Shown in pieces: positions 1 to 10,551 of a stretch of 64,000 bases of DNA (position 1 is its first letter; the number at the start of each line of letters is the position of its first letter). The notes under the pieces were generated by a model. The model searched no databases and was not told the origin of the DNA. It saw nothing but the letters and a program-made list of their open reading frames with translations. The stretch covers positions 17,679,353-17,743,352 of the forward strand of contig CM055105.1 in the NCBI GenBank assembly GCA_029204225.1, read 5' to 3'. The translations under genes and the position numbers were made by a program. The stretch is from Diphasiastrum complanatum (Eukaryota; Streptophyta; Lycopodiopsida; Lycopodiales; Lycopodiaceae).

Positions 1-407
1 TAGAATGTATTGATTGGCCTATTATAATGATTTGAATGAAAGGAAAAGAAGGGACGAGAATTTGCTTGGCTAGTTTGTAATTGCTGCATACAAAGTAACC
101 CATCAAGCATAATATAAGTTCGATTTACCCAAAAAGCTAATAAAAGTGAAAATTCTGAATTGGGATGATAGTTGCTTATAGAAAGGTCCATGGTAGCTAC
201 TGATGCATGCAATATGTTAATTAGTTTGCACTTGCTAGACATAATATAAATTGATGTTCTTATAGTTCATCTAGTGATAGCCTTACTTTTCAAGATTAGT
301 TGGCTTAGCTTATCATTGAGAATGCCTAGTTAGTAGAGAATCTTAGGGTTCATTTCTTGAGTGAACTTGTGCAAACTTAGAATTGGGATTATATCATTGA
401 ATCAACA
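1..407. other. AT-rich flank, no gene seen
   Basis: AT-rich sequence upstream of the Helitron. I see no coding pattern, repeat or RNA gene in it. Confidence 0.5.
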
Positions 408-630
408 TCTATATATATAAAGATATTTTAGAGAGAGAGTGTCAGGGTTGCCGTAAAAATATTAACCCTGTGCCGCCAAAAATGTCACACTCTCCCCGCC
501 AAAAATGTCACGCATTTTACAACAAAGAAAAAGCTAAAATAGGTGTTTTTAAAATGAAAAAAAAAAACAACACACAAGTTTTTTTTTTTTTTTTGACACA
601 GGCACATTTCAAACTTGCCCCCCCTTCCCC

Positions 631-632
<2 letters not shown>

Positions 633-701
<69 letters not shown>

Positions 702-703
702 TC
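633..703. repeat. (CT)n microsatellite
   Basis: About 71 bp of CT dinucleotide repeat with a single G interruption at 689, inside the Helitron. A poly-T run lies just upstream (about 577-594). Confidence 0.95.
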
Positions 704-1113
704 GATTGAGCAGCATGTGTGAGGATTTTCTGTTGGATGATGTTGTGCGAGGGATGATCTTGATGATGTTGTGCGAGAGATGATCGTGATGATGTTGTCT
801 AGAGAGAGATGTAATTGAGAGAAGATCCATCGAAAATAAGGTTTTGTAAGAAGCTGCGCATAGGTGTGTTGAAGTCATGGCTGCAGTAGTCGGTGCTCCT
901 TCCCTTACAACTCAAAGAGCTCACACAATGCCCATCCTCATCTTGGGAGGTAGCACTCTGGCTAAATGCATTGAAAGTGGGCAATTTTGATAGAATATTG
1001 CTTACAATTCGAGTTCTTCGCCCTCTTCTCTTTTTCTTCTTTTCTCCGATCTATCAACGGCAGATCGAACTGTAGAGATAGAAGCAGGGGCATAAAAGGA
1101 GACCGTGACCACA

Positions 1114-1302
1114 ATGGATACAGATCAACAATCAACGTCAGTACATGAGTTCTATGCCGTGACTTCAACCACACTGGAGCAAGCCCGCTTCTTTTTGGAG
1201 AGTTGCACCTGGCATCTGGATTTTGCTCTGCATGTCCACCCACCACGCTTTTGCAATAATTGTTTGCTAATGAGTTTGCCACTGCTTTTGAGTTGGCCAT
1301 AG
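1114..1302 (+). pseudogene. UBA-like domain fragment (p47/PUX type)
   Basis: From the ATG at 1114, about 36 residues match the N-terminal UBA-like domain of plant p47/PUX ubiquitin-regulatory proteins (Cdc48 adaptors): a helix ending in VHEFYAVTST, then EQARFFLES, a W, and LDFALHVH, following the family pattern F-x-EIT-x4-EA-x-FFLES-x-x-W-x-LD-x-A. Similarity stops after about residue 40, and the rest to the stop at 1300-1302 is unrelated (many Leu and Cys). No SEP or UBX domain follows. I read it as a captured first-exon fragment in the Helitron, not a working gene. The family call rests on pattern recall without an alignment. Confidence 0.45.
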
Positions 1303-1506
1303 AAGGGCCACAGAAGCAACCCTTCAGAGGGTCATTCTGCCAGGAATGCTATGGCGACTAAAACGAGCTCTCCGTCTCGGAAAGGAGAGGCATTTTGAGC
1401 AATCTCTTAGGCTAATCAACAAATTCGCAAAAGACAAGAATCACGAAGGGAGCTATTTTCCAAATGCCATATTAGTGATAGAAAGTTGTTTGGGCATACA
1501 CAATCA

Positions 1507-1632
1507 ATGACAACAAGCATATTGTACACTTTGTCAGCGGCCATTGGTGGATGCATCATTGGCCTGTTTTGTGTGAAAAGAATCATCCAGCGAGGTATCC
1601 AGACGCATGTAGAAGAAGTGCTGCCAAGATGA
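1507..1632 (+). CDS. Small ORF with one possible membrane segment
   Basis: A 41-codon ORF starting at ATG 1507. Residues about 8-24 (LSAAIGGCIIGLFC region) are hydrophobic enough to span a membrane and are followed by a basic stretch (KRIIQR). I do not recognise it. A 17-bp piece of it (GTCAGCGGCCATTGGTG) recurs at about 1675-1692, so it sits in locally duplicated sequence. It may be another captured exon or chance. Confidence 0.2.
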   Translation: MTTSILYTLSAAIGGCIIGLFCVKRIIQRGIQTHVEEVLPR

Positions 1633-1909
1633 TCTAGAAAGTGTGTTCTAGCAGTGCCCCACCCTCCACACTCTGTCAGCGGCCATTGGTGGATGCTAAA
1701 AAGTTCCTCCGATAAAAGCAGGGGTATGTACCATTGGGAACTGCTTTGATTCTTTTAATGTTGATGATATTATTTTTATTCTTAATTAGAACAAACAAAG
1801 TTATGGCTTTGCTCTCTATCAGACAAAAGTAATCGCAAATGTCTGATCATCTGAATAGCTTGAAAGATTTGCTGATTTCTGGGAGTGTTTGTGATATACA
1901 ATAGGAATT

Positions 1910-2562
1910 ATGGCGCATTTATTCCAACACAATAAAGAAGGAGTAACGCCTCAGGAGGAGATGAAGCAGGACAAATGCCATGAGCAGGTGGGTGAGGGTG
2001 TTGCCTTGGGTGCAGAAGGTGGCTCTCTGGTGAGCTAAATCCATTGCCAAAATTCCAAAATGGTGTGAATTATCTCAAGCCTCAAATGTTTGTCTCACAT
2101 TGTTGAGTTGCCTCAGATGTTCATCTCACATTGTTGAGTTCTTTCTCGCACACATGACGAATGTGTTTTATGACTCTAGAATGTAGTGATCTGTAATCAG
2201 AGATTAATTCCAAATTTGTAGTCTGTGTCGTTGTGATGTAGGAGCACTAACGCTTTTAGAGATTAAAATTTCTGTTCAACTTCAAATCTGATCAAAGTGT
2301 ATCACTTGTGCTACGGAGTCTCAGACCTCCACTTTATTCAAAGGTGTTGCTATTACCGTTGGAAGAAAACATGAAGTCCATTTCTCATATTAGCAATCCT
2401 ATAACTAACACAATGCATTTCATCTAGTATGAAAAACATGAAGCCAAGCAAGATCCGGAGCATGCTCACAAGCACAAAGTGGAAGAAGAACTTGTTGCAA
2501 CGGGAGGCGTATTCATTGCATCCGGCTTTTCATATCAAGTTGCAAAAAGTAGCTCGAAGTGA
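1910..2562 (+). CDS. ASR (abscisic acid, stress, ripening) protein, two exons
   Basis: Exon 1 is 1910-2029 (40 codons). The intron is 2030-2427, with GTGAGC donor and CATCTAG acceptor, phase 0. Exon 2 is 2428-2562 (44 codons plus TGA). The spliced product is 84 residues. Residues 41-62 carry the ABA/WDS hallmark ([17 protein letters not shown], then VEEE), and the intron falls just before YEKHEAK, the usual place in ASR genes. The N-terminus (HLFQHNKEG) matches the His-rich ASR start in shortened form. ASR proteins are small hydrophilic, zinc-binding, stress-induced proteins of nucleus and cytosol. The C-terminal His/Lys tail is replaced by a short Val/Ser-rich end. Both exons are open with good splice sites, so the copy could still be expressed although it lies inside a Helitron. 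A captured, recently active copy is the simplest reading. Confidence 0.75.
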
Positions 2563-3518
2563 AATCTAGACAAGTTGAAACATGTCCAACCTTTATCCGT
2601 GGAACATTTTCCATATGAATCTGTGATTCGAGTGCTGCAGGAATGAGAACGTCATAGGCCATCTCCAATATTCCCTCTGTTTCTCTAATCTATTGCAGCA
2701 CATTGTCTTAGTCAATTTCCTTACAAAGAAAACTAGATGAGAAAGAAACAAACATGATCAAATTGTCTAATCATCCAGAGGCAATACCAAAAAATTATTC
2801 TATTTGTTGGCATGCAACAAACCAGGTGCTAGCTTTGAGAGAAGTAGAAGTAGCTTGGAAAGAAGAATTATTGAAGCTCACAATTCTGGCAGCTGGAAAC
2901 CCAGTGACTGTCCTATTCATATTGAAGTAATCCTTTAACTTTGGAATATCTAAACCTTCCCCTGACTCATCAACTATTCCACCATTATCTAAACCCTTCA
3001 ATCCTTATCGTGCAAACTAGCGCTTGAGAGGACATATAGCAGCCATCAGAAAATTAGACTTCCCAACCTGTATTCATCGCTATTCAAACAATGGTCACTC
3101 CCTTGCCTTCTGTTGCTTCCTGCCAAACGTTCTAAGAAGAAGTTAAACCATGGAAGCTACAGGACGCATAAGTCGATTTTTGAATAGCGATCCAGGAGGA
3201 GGATCTTTAGCATACCGACGACCCTTGCTCAAAGAATTTTTAGCCATGCAAACAGCTGAATGAAAACTGATCCAAGTCTATTAAACCATTTCAAGATTAT
3301 GTAATTCGTTAATGATTCCTGAAGCGTTTTACTGGATCAGATTCGATATTAGGGAAGTGAGTCGTGCTAGAGAATAACTGTTGGAATTTATCTCTTATGC
3401 TTTCGAAGAATAGATTGGATCGATAACTGTTCTTGGTGAAAAGAAGCTACGTCTGGTTGAATCTGCAGAAGCTGCAACACAACTCATGTTGTGCTCAAAT
3501 TGTGAGTGTGGATCTGAT
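2563..3518. other. Helitron interior, no recognised gene
   Basis: Between the ASR gene and the EIN3 fragment I see no recognisable gene. A minus-strand ORF at 2795-3001 (68 codons) is open but matches nothing I know. It may be a further captured piece. Confidence 0.4.
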
Positions 3519-3779
3519 TCAAGTTGAAAAATACGATATTATCATATTCGGCCAATGGCTATGGCTATGGGTTCGTCTCTTGGGAGGATCACAATGCTGC
3601 ATAAGAGCAAAAAGAAGGGAGCCTAAGGTGGTGTTTTGAAGCTCTTGCAGGGTGTGAGGAGTGGGAGCAGCAAGGGCTAAGCTGTCTAGAGTTCTTGCTA
3701 GTCCATGCTCAGCTTGAAACTTGGCTATGGCTGCAGGACCATTTTTGTCAAGCCTTACTTTTTCCTTCCACCAATCCAC
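3519..3779 (-). pseudogene. EIN3/EIL transcription factor fragment
   Basis: Minus-strand ORF of 86 codons. Residues 1-16 ([16 protein letters not shown] and on through [11 protein letters not shown]) and residues 40-68 ([16 protein letters not shown], then [12 protein letters not shown]) are blocks of the DNA-binding core of EIN3/EIL ethylene-response factors, in the right order and spacing. After DPPKRR the sequence diverges, where the family continues with the FPLEKG and PPWWP region. It is therefore an internal fragment, antisense to the other captured pieces. Its start overlaps the 33-bp tandem repeat at 3776-3841. It is not expected to make a working factor. Confidence 0.8.
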
Positions 3780-3841
3780 TTACGTGTTTGCCCTTTTCAG
3801 GTATGATTCCACTTATGGGCTTGCCCTTTTCAGGTATGATT
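3776..3841. repeat. 33-bp tandem duplication containing an acceptor-like site
   Basis: Two copies of 33 bp (3776-3808 and 3809-3841), each containing CCCTTTTCAG followed by GTATGATT, which looks like a splice acceptor. It sits exactly between the EIN3 and GDSL fragments and may mark the junction of two captures. Confidence 0.7.
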
Positions 3842-3845
3842 CCAG

Positions 3846-4012
3846 ACAGCAATGGCAGATGCTTTGACTTCCTTCTTGCATTTGGTGATTCACTAACAGA
3901 TACAGGGAATACCCACCACATTTTTCTTTTGCAACAAAGAATGCATCCTTATGGACAGACATTCTTCCGCCACCCATGCGATAGATTCTAGGATGGTCGC
4001 CTTCTTATTGGT
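3846..4012 (+). pseudogene. GDSL esterase/lipase N-terminal fragment
   Basis: In frame, DFLLAFGDSLTDTGN is block I of plant GDSL lipases, with the catalytic Ser in GDSL. It is followed at family spacing by HPYGQTFFRHPCDRF, a stop (TAG where the family has Ser, in RFSDGR), then DGRLLI. Similarity ends at about 4010 at GGTGAG, which could be the exon 1 donor site, since many plant GDSL genes have an intron there. Only the first exon region is present and it has a stop, so this is a captured, non-functional piece. Confidence 0.78.
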
Positions 4013-4182
4013 GAGAATCAAATCCACAGGCCTTATTTCAATTACCTTGCTCACCCATTTCTTAGATAAAAACAATGCGTTCCTATCATGCACTAACGCT
4101 CTCCAAAATCAAGACATATCTACAGAAAGCGTGCCAGCCTAAGCCTAAAACCTAAAGCTACAACCTAATCCTAATCCACAAC

Positions 4183-4318
4183 CCCCACACCCACACACAC
4201 ACACTCTTTGTGTTTACACACACACACACACCCTCCATAAACACACACATGACACACACACAACACATGCGCGCGCACACACACACACGCACGCACGCAC
4301 GCACGCGCGCGTGCGCAC
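4183..4318. repeat. CA/CG-rich simple repeat
   Basis: Imperfect (CA)n grading into (CG/CA)n, just inside the Helitron 3' end. The Val/Cys-rich ORFs here are translations of the repeat. Confidence 0.9.
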
Positions 4319-4344
4319 ATTCGCCATTGACGCACGTCCGCCAT

Positions 4345-4373
4345 TGCCCGTCAACGACGGGCACTCTTTACTA

Positions 4374-4374
<1 letters not shown>
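4345..4374 (+). other. Helitron 3' terminal hairpin and CTAG end
   Basis: Stem TGCCCGTC / GACGGGCA with 3-nt loop, spacer, CTAG. Identical to 53,147-53,176. Both copies are followed by T and a (TA)n tract (4375-4411 here), the expected Helitron target context. Confidence 0.85.
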
Positions 4375-4417
<43 letters not shown>

Positions 4418-4660
4418 CATAGTGCCTTGTGGTACCGTTGTTATGGTACCGCCAGTACCATAACAGTGGTACCGCTGATACGGTACCGCCCTCGGATCTG
4501 CGGTACCAGGGTGGTACCATAATAATAAAATAAAAAATTTAAATCTTTTTCCCGTGTTATTTTTGTAAAAAAATAATAATTTTTTTTTTGGTACCGTGGT
4601 CGGTACCAGTATGGTCCCGCGGTACTGGGATCCGCGGAACCCGGTACCGCGGGACCTATG
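4418..4660. mobile_element. hAT-type MITE, GGTACC-rich
   Basis: 243-bp element from CATAGTGCC to GGGACCTATG. It is flanked by 8-bp near-duplications ATACATAT (4410-4417) and ATACATCT (4661-4668), 7 of 8 matching. It is dense in GGTACC palindromes. The ends match those of the 6-kb hAT element at 5,432-11,395, which is its likely source of transposase. Confidence 0.7.
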
Positions 4661-4693
4661 ATACATCTATAATATATATATATAGATGTATAT

Positions 4694-5387
4694 CATAGAT
4701 CCAGCAGTACCAGGATCCGCAGATACTGGTACCGCGGATCCATACTGATCCGCGGTACCATAATATATAATATTTTAAAAAATATAAAATAAAATTAAGT
4801 GGGCAATATGGGTATCAGCTTGAAGCTGTTGACGAGAGCATTGCATTTATGCAGGTTGCCGGTTCTGACGAGAGCGAACAACAGAAGGACCAAGGAGATG
4901 CAAAACACCAAAAAGTGTGTTTTCGCTCAGGGAGTCGGAAGGCCAAATCATGAAGAGGTTGTACCGTCGGGGCCCTCGGACCCTGCCGTTGGGGGGCTCT
5001 GCCCCCCAAACCCCCCCAAGACTTGCTGCTATATAGAAACTGTAATCAAGCCATCTCATAACCATCATGGTCTCATAGTGGACCCTATACTAAAAACCGT
5101 GCTCAGTAATGGCTTCTCCTCATAACGGGGGCCTTACAGATCTGAGCTCACGGTTAACTAGTGACTACTAAACTGAGAGGTGCATTATTTAGTTGTCTAA
5201 CACATTTTGTAGTTGAAAGCACCGGCAACCTACATAAATGCATTGCTCCCGTCAAGAGCTTCAAGCTGATACCCATATTGCCCACTAAATTTAAAAAAAT
5301 CAAAAACTAAAAAATTAAAAAATGGTGCCGCCCTAGTACTGCAGATTTTTGGCCGGCACCATAATGGCGGTACCATGGGGTACTATG
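4694..5387. mobile_element. Second hAT-type element with nested foldback element
   Basis: Runs from CATAGATCC to GGGGTACTATG, with GGTACC-rich ends like its neighbours. The flanks ATGTATAT and ACATATAT match at 6 of 8, so the target duplication is uncertain in this TA-rich DNA. A foldback element is nested inside at 4798-5286. Confidence 0.6.
4798..5286. mobile_element. Foldback element with 66-bp inverted ends
   Basis: The left arm 4798-4863 and right arm 5221-5286 are near-perfect inverted copies (AGTGGGCAATATGGGTATCA outward) over 66 bp. The centre holds a short G/C palindrome (TTGGGGGG...CCCCCCAA, about 4990-5010). No coding sequence. Arms this long suggest a MULE-like or foldback MITE. 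I could not define a clear target duplication. A weak relic of the same arm is seen at about 37,330-37,375. Confidence 0.7.
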
Positions 5388-5389
5388 AC

Positions 5390-5420
<31 letters not shown>

Positions 5421-5819
5421 TATATACATACCATAGGTCCCACGGTACTGGGTACCGCGGATCCCGGTACCGCGGTACCATGTTGGTACCGCGGTACCAC
5501 AATATAAAATATTATTTAATATTTAAAATTTAAAAAAAAAATTTCTTACCTAAACCTACCCGCCCCCCTTGCATTTCATCAGAAATTTTTTTGCGCCTTC
5601 CTCCGCCCTGCCATCGCTACTGTTTCTACCTGCCTGCCTTCGATTCCTTGCGTCGCCCTTCGCCCACGCAACGCCCTGCCTTGCATCTAACTTGCTTCGC
5701 CCTGCCTTCGCCCATTCTCAGCATTTCTCCAACAGTGAACCCTGCTGTTTTTTTTTCCAACAATCCATCCTTCCAGCTTTAGCTTCATTTGCATTTTTTC
5801 CCTAGTTTTCTCCATCGCA

Positions 5820-8800
5820 ATGGTGCAATCCGACCTTTCCGGTCTGTGGGACGAGGTAGACATTGTTAGGCGGGTTGCCGACAAGAGCAACAAGACCGGT
5901 CAGAAGATCGTGCGTTGCCGATACTGCCTCGTCGAATTTGCTGTGTCCCTCACTCGCCTTAAAGGCCACTTGCTCGGTGCACGCGCCAAAAATGGTGGCA
6001 CCTTAAATGCTGCCCCTTGTGGCAGCATGTCCGTCCCCGACAGACAGCGACTACTGAACACTTACGGGCCATGTCTTGTGGCGGGGGAGAACACCATTTC
6101 GGAGGGCGTTCTCCGGTTTTGCACCTCTCCTTATGTGGCTGACCCAGAGTTGCTTCCTGCTTGGTTGGCACGCACGAGGAGAGGGAGTGCATCCTCGTCC
6201 CGTCCCATTGCCCCTCATCCCCCTCAGACAGTTCCGCCACACGCGCCCATCTGCACTCATTCCGGTGGATCCCGTCCCATCACGTCCACCAGTTGCCACT
6301 GCGATTCCACCACCACGTCCTGTTGCTTGCACGCCCCCAGTTTACGATTTTTTCATGGATTCTCCGCCACCCGAGCAGGCCCAGGATGCTACTGACGAGG
6401 CCTTTGAGGATGTGGATGAGATCCCTTCTTCTTTCCCTTCCCATCCGGATGATCTCCCTAGCCAGCAGTTTTCGTATCCCATGCCAGATCTTGTCCCTCC
6501 ACCAGTGCACCCCACTTATGCTGCTGCACCCATCCCTGCCAGTGCATCCCACTCTCCCCATTCCACGTCTACAACCGATGCATCCACTAGTGCCCAGCCT
6601 GTCGCGTCATCGTCCATTCTTGTCACGGTTGGTGCACCGTGCTTGAGGTCCACCACCTGTTGCCCACCAGGTAGAGCCCTTGTGCAGCAGACCATTCGCG
6701 GCGCGCATCAGCCGCACATGGACAGAGAGGCCACACAGGCCGTGGCCAGTTTGATTTACGAACTGAACCTACCTTTTGCCATCACCGATTCTGAGCCCTT
6801 CAGAAGGGCATTCCGCCTTGCATAGTCTGTCAGCCCTAGCTGGAGAGTCCCTGGTTTGGAGGTTGTCCGTACACACATGTTGAGAGATAGGGTCGGGTCC
6901 TTGTCCAGAGAGATGGAGCCTCTACGCCGCCACTGGGCCACATATGAATGCAGCATCATGTCCGATGGCTGGATTGATGTCAAGAGGAGGCCGATCCTCA
7001 ACATCTTGGTCTCTAGCTGCATGGGTACATTGTTTTTGAGAGCCGTGGATTGCAGTAGAGGGGGGAGAGTCATATATCTAGATTTCATGTACGACGTCAT
7101 TAGGTCTTCCATCCTGTCCATGGGCCCCCAGCATGTCGTTACGGTGGTGACGGACAATGCCACCAACTGTGTTCAGATGGGTGTCCTGCTAGAAGCCGAG
7201 TTCCCTCACATCGTCCATACCCCCTATGCGGCGCACGACATAGACCTTTTGATGGGGGACATAGGTGCACTTCCCTGGGTTAGACCCATCGTCCGCGAGG
7301 CCCGAAGAGACGTGTTCTTGCCATGTTCCGGGTGTTCAGCCATTAAGCCAGCCCCCACATGCTTTGCATTCGACCTGGTGGTCATCGACCGTCTGATCAG
7401 GTGCAGGGCACAACTTCTATAGATGGTTGCCAGTGATCTTTGGCGTGCCAGTACGTTTCAGCACACGGAGGATGGGGAGCACTTTTTTTCCACGGTGAGG
7501 GGAGACCAGTTCTGGAGGGATGCATAGACATTGTCAGGACTGCTTCGACCACTCTACATTGTGCTCCGCATGGGTGACAACGAGGGGTCCACACTTGGAC
7601 TGGTGTATGAGCTCATGGACCGGATCAGACAGTTCCTGCAGCTGCCCATCTTGCAGCCAGAGAGGTAAGCGAAATTGTTTTTTATCTTTTCAGTGTTTGC
7701 TAGTTTGTTTTTATGTCGATGTTAAGTTTTTTCAAAAATTTGCTTCGTCTTCGTGCAGGATGACGGAGCTGAGGTTCATTTGGGAGACGCGGGTGGAACT
7801 ACTTTCACAGGAGTATCCACAACGTTGCACACATCTTGCATCCCCTCTTCCTCTCTCCGACACAGATATTTGACAGGGAGCTCGAGGCGGATTGGCTTGA
7901 GTACATCTACAGGGTGGGTCCACACATTGGCTTGTATCCTATCAGACTCATGGAGGAGTTAGCTGCATTTTGTTTCGGCATGGGCACGTTCGGTCACCTG
8001 GCTGCTCAGGATCCAGAGAGGAGGCAACTCCCCATTACCTGGTGGACCATGTTCGGTAGCACCTATCCCTCCATACAGTGTCTTGCACCGCGTGTTCTTT
8101 CTCAAGTATGCGTCTCATTTCATCCTCCCTTGTTGTATTTTGTTGACGTTCCACCCGTGCACATGTGCTGAAGCATTTCATTGCACGTACCACAGGATTG
8201 CACTGCCTCCATGTGTGAGCGTAATTGGAGCACATGGGCCCTGATTCACACAAGGAGAAGAAACAGGCTGTCAGTGAGTCAGCTAGAGCGGTTGGTGTTC
8301 TGTAGCACCAACGCACGTCTCGCCAGGAGACTGCCGACCATTACGAGCGCATTGCAGGTGATGGGCTATTCCCCCATAGCATGTTGGTTTACGTCTCACT
8401 AAAATGTAGGTTGCCATTTTTGATCAAGTTGTTGTCCTGACACGCAATATTTTGACCTTGCAGACGAAGATATCTAATTTGGAGCGCCAGGTTGACTTGC
8501 CTACAAACAGCGTCCATCCCATGCCTGCAGATGACTTGGGCACACAGTTGATGGCAGAGAGAGAGAGAGAGCTTCGAGATGACAGAGAGAGAGAGAGCTT
8601 GGGCTTGAGCATAGAGAGCCTCCTTTGTATGAGGCAGACGAGCCAGTGTCAGAGGATGAGCATGATGAGGATGAGCCCATTCGGGTTGTGTTTGCCAGTT
8701 CAGAGAGGGATGAGACAGACCATACAGGTGTAGGGCACACGCCACGGACAGGGGTCACAGGTGCATCACGTGGCAGAGGTGGGGCACATGGCACAAGTTA

Positions 8801-10033
8801 TACCTGGAGACAGGCAGGGCACACAGGGGGGGCCAGTGGCATACCTACCTATGTCGACATGATGGAGGAGGCTCTTGATAGAGGGCAAAGTGATTTAGAT
8901 GCCGGTTCCGCAGCTGTTTGGATGCGTGCAGTACAGAGTCATGGCCGTTACTACGACAACACACCAGAGAAGGCACCAGATGACTTTGATTGCACAGATT
9001 GGGAGGCCATGTAGGGTCTACAGGGTGCACATGATGAGGCACGGGATGAGGCACAGGTTGATTCAGGGGATGGTGCACAAGATGAGGCCCAGAGCCCAGA
9101 GCATTTGTATTCAGATGCCCAGCTGGACGACTTGATTGCCACATTGGATTCAGAAGCTCAGCAGATGCCGAGTGTCAGGGCACCCTTCATCTCTTGCCAG
9201 CATGCCATACACAGAGTCCCAGCCAGAGCAGCCGCACAGCTCCTCCAGTGCCACCGATGCCATTCAGGCCTGCGCCCCTCCATCGCCGTCCACTTCTGCA
9301 GCACCAGGTCTCCATGGCAGGCCACCATCTGTGCCCAGGTTTTCTCTTGCAGCGCCCACATTCACAGTGGCTCCTCCAGCTCCTCCTCCAGTGGCAGTAC
9401 CCACTCCACATCCGCCGCCTTTGGCAACACCCACTCCACTCGCTCCCCCTTTGGCAGCACCTAGGATGTACCAGTACCGGCCACCGCAGCGCCCCTTTCA
9501 GTACATATCGCCGCTGTACTTGCCTCCTGCACAGCCAGTTCCTCCACCTGCAGCAGCCCCACGAGCACACATTCCACGAGCTCATCCTCCTCGCTCAGGT
9601 GCACATGGAGTTCCCTCTTTTGCTTCCCTATCCCAGTCGGTCTCAGCTTGGGCCCAGCCTAGCCAGCCAGGTGATTTGCATGGGGGTGACGAGACATTGA
9701 CAGCTCCTCTTGTCCGCAAAAGACCAGGAAGGCCCAAGGGTGCACCGAACAAGAAAGGCAAGGCACAGAAACTGCCATGGAAGAGAGGACGACCACGCAG
9801 GGCTCCAGGTACAGCTAGAGGTGCAGGATTACAGCCAACTGGAGGAGGTGTTGTTGGTTTGGCTTGCTTGGGGGCTGATGCGGAGGCAGATTGAGATGAT
9901 GCTAGTTAGGAGTCCTCCTCCTCGGACACACAGCCCATGCCAGTTCCAAACAGACAGAGATATCGGCTGCGAGAGTCAGCTCGGGGCCCTGAGTTGTCTC
10001 CGGAACATTCGTCTGAGTCAGAGCCAGAGCATT
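5820..10033 (+). pseudogene. hAT transposase (BED finger, DUF659, hAT dimerisation, AT-hooks)
   Basis: The ATG at 5820 follows a CT-rich leader. The BED zinc finger is residues about 8-50 (W near the start, VRCRYC, H in KGHLLG). A Pro/Ser-rich linker follows. The DUF659/hAT catalytic region is at about 6,840-7,420 (SDGWIDVKRR, then LFLRAVDCS, VTDNATNCV). The C-terminal hAT dimerisation domain is at about 7,950-8,350 (LPITWW, LSQ, intron, then CERNWSTWALIHTRRRNRLS). Introns are likely at 7,665-7,758, 8,106-8,195 and about 8,357-8,463. The last exon is unusual: acidic, then Pro-rich, then two AT-hooks (KRPGRPKG and KRGRPRR) and an acidic tail ending at 10,033. In-frame TAGs at 6823, 7420, 7525 and 9012, plus frame changes near 6,150 and 9,150, make it defective. 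In life it would bind the terminal repeats and cut and paste the element. Confidence 0.82.
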
Positions 10034-10551
10034 GATTGTGGCTCTGTTATTTTAGTTTCAGTAGTTTGTCTCTAGCAGACAGTCTACCATTGTACTCAGA
10101 TCATTTTTCACATTATATACAGTATTTGGCGTACTTTTTTTGTTGCACATTGTGTGTATGTCGCTCTGTACATGTGATGCTACATTTGCAATTTTATGTC
10201 AAATTCTATGTGTGTGTGTGAATCTTATTTTCAACTAATTTCGATTGAAGTGAATGATAGCTTTACATAAATGCACCTACATAATGAGCACAACAATTAC
10301 CCCTACACCCCAAACGGCATTTCACAAACACATCTATTACATTTGCAATTAAAAAAAATACAGAGATTGCATTTCACATGACCAGGCTCGTGTTGTACTA
10401 AAAACAACTATATATTCATTCTACCGTTGTATCAAGATAACATTACATATCCTGTCCTTTTTTTAAGCAGCTATCTAGTTATTTGCCGCACCCTAAACTG
10501 TCGAAAATTACATAGCAACAGTCCGCCACATACGACTGGACCTTATCTATT

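Larger units (their letters stand above)
408..4374 (+). mobile_element. Non-autonomous Helitron carrying captured gene fragments
   Basis: The 5' end reads TC followed by TATATATATAAAG, preceded by A at 407. The 3' end has a perfect 8-bp hairpin (stem TGCCCGTC at 4345-4352, loop AAC, stem GACGGGCA at 4356-4363), then 7 nt and CTAG at 4371-4374, followed by T. This is the Helitron signature (A|TC...CTRR|T). The same hairpin and CTAG end recurs at 53,147-53,176, so this is a family end and not chance. No Rep/helicase coding sequence is visible, so it would depend on another element. Inside are at least four host-gene pieces (UBA domain, complete ASR gene, EIN3 antisense, GDSL esterase). The 3' end is well supported. 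The 5' end is an inference from its TC start and its likeness to 52,789. Confidence 0.72.

Noticed and set aside
470-878. Ser/Leu and Arg/Glu repeat ORFs at 470-709 (+) and 609-878 (-)
   Set aside because: They are translations of the CT microsatellite. The same holds for ORFs at 51,068, 56,125, 56,172 and 56,291.
4158-4666. Val/Cys-rich ORFs over CA/CG and TA repeats
   Set aside because: Repeat translation, no coding signature.
5591-5805. Plus ORFs in the leader before the hAT transposase
   Set aside because: CT-rich leader sequence with no homology. The BED-finger frame starts at 5,820.
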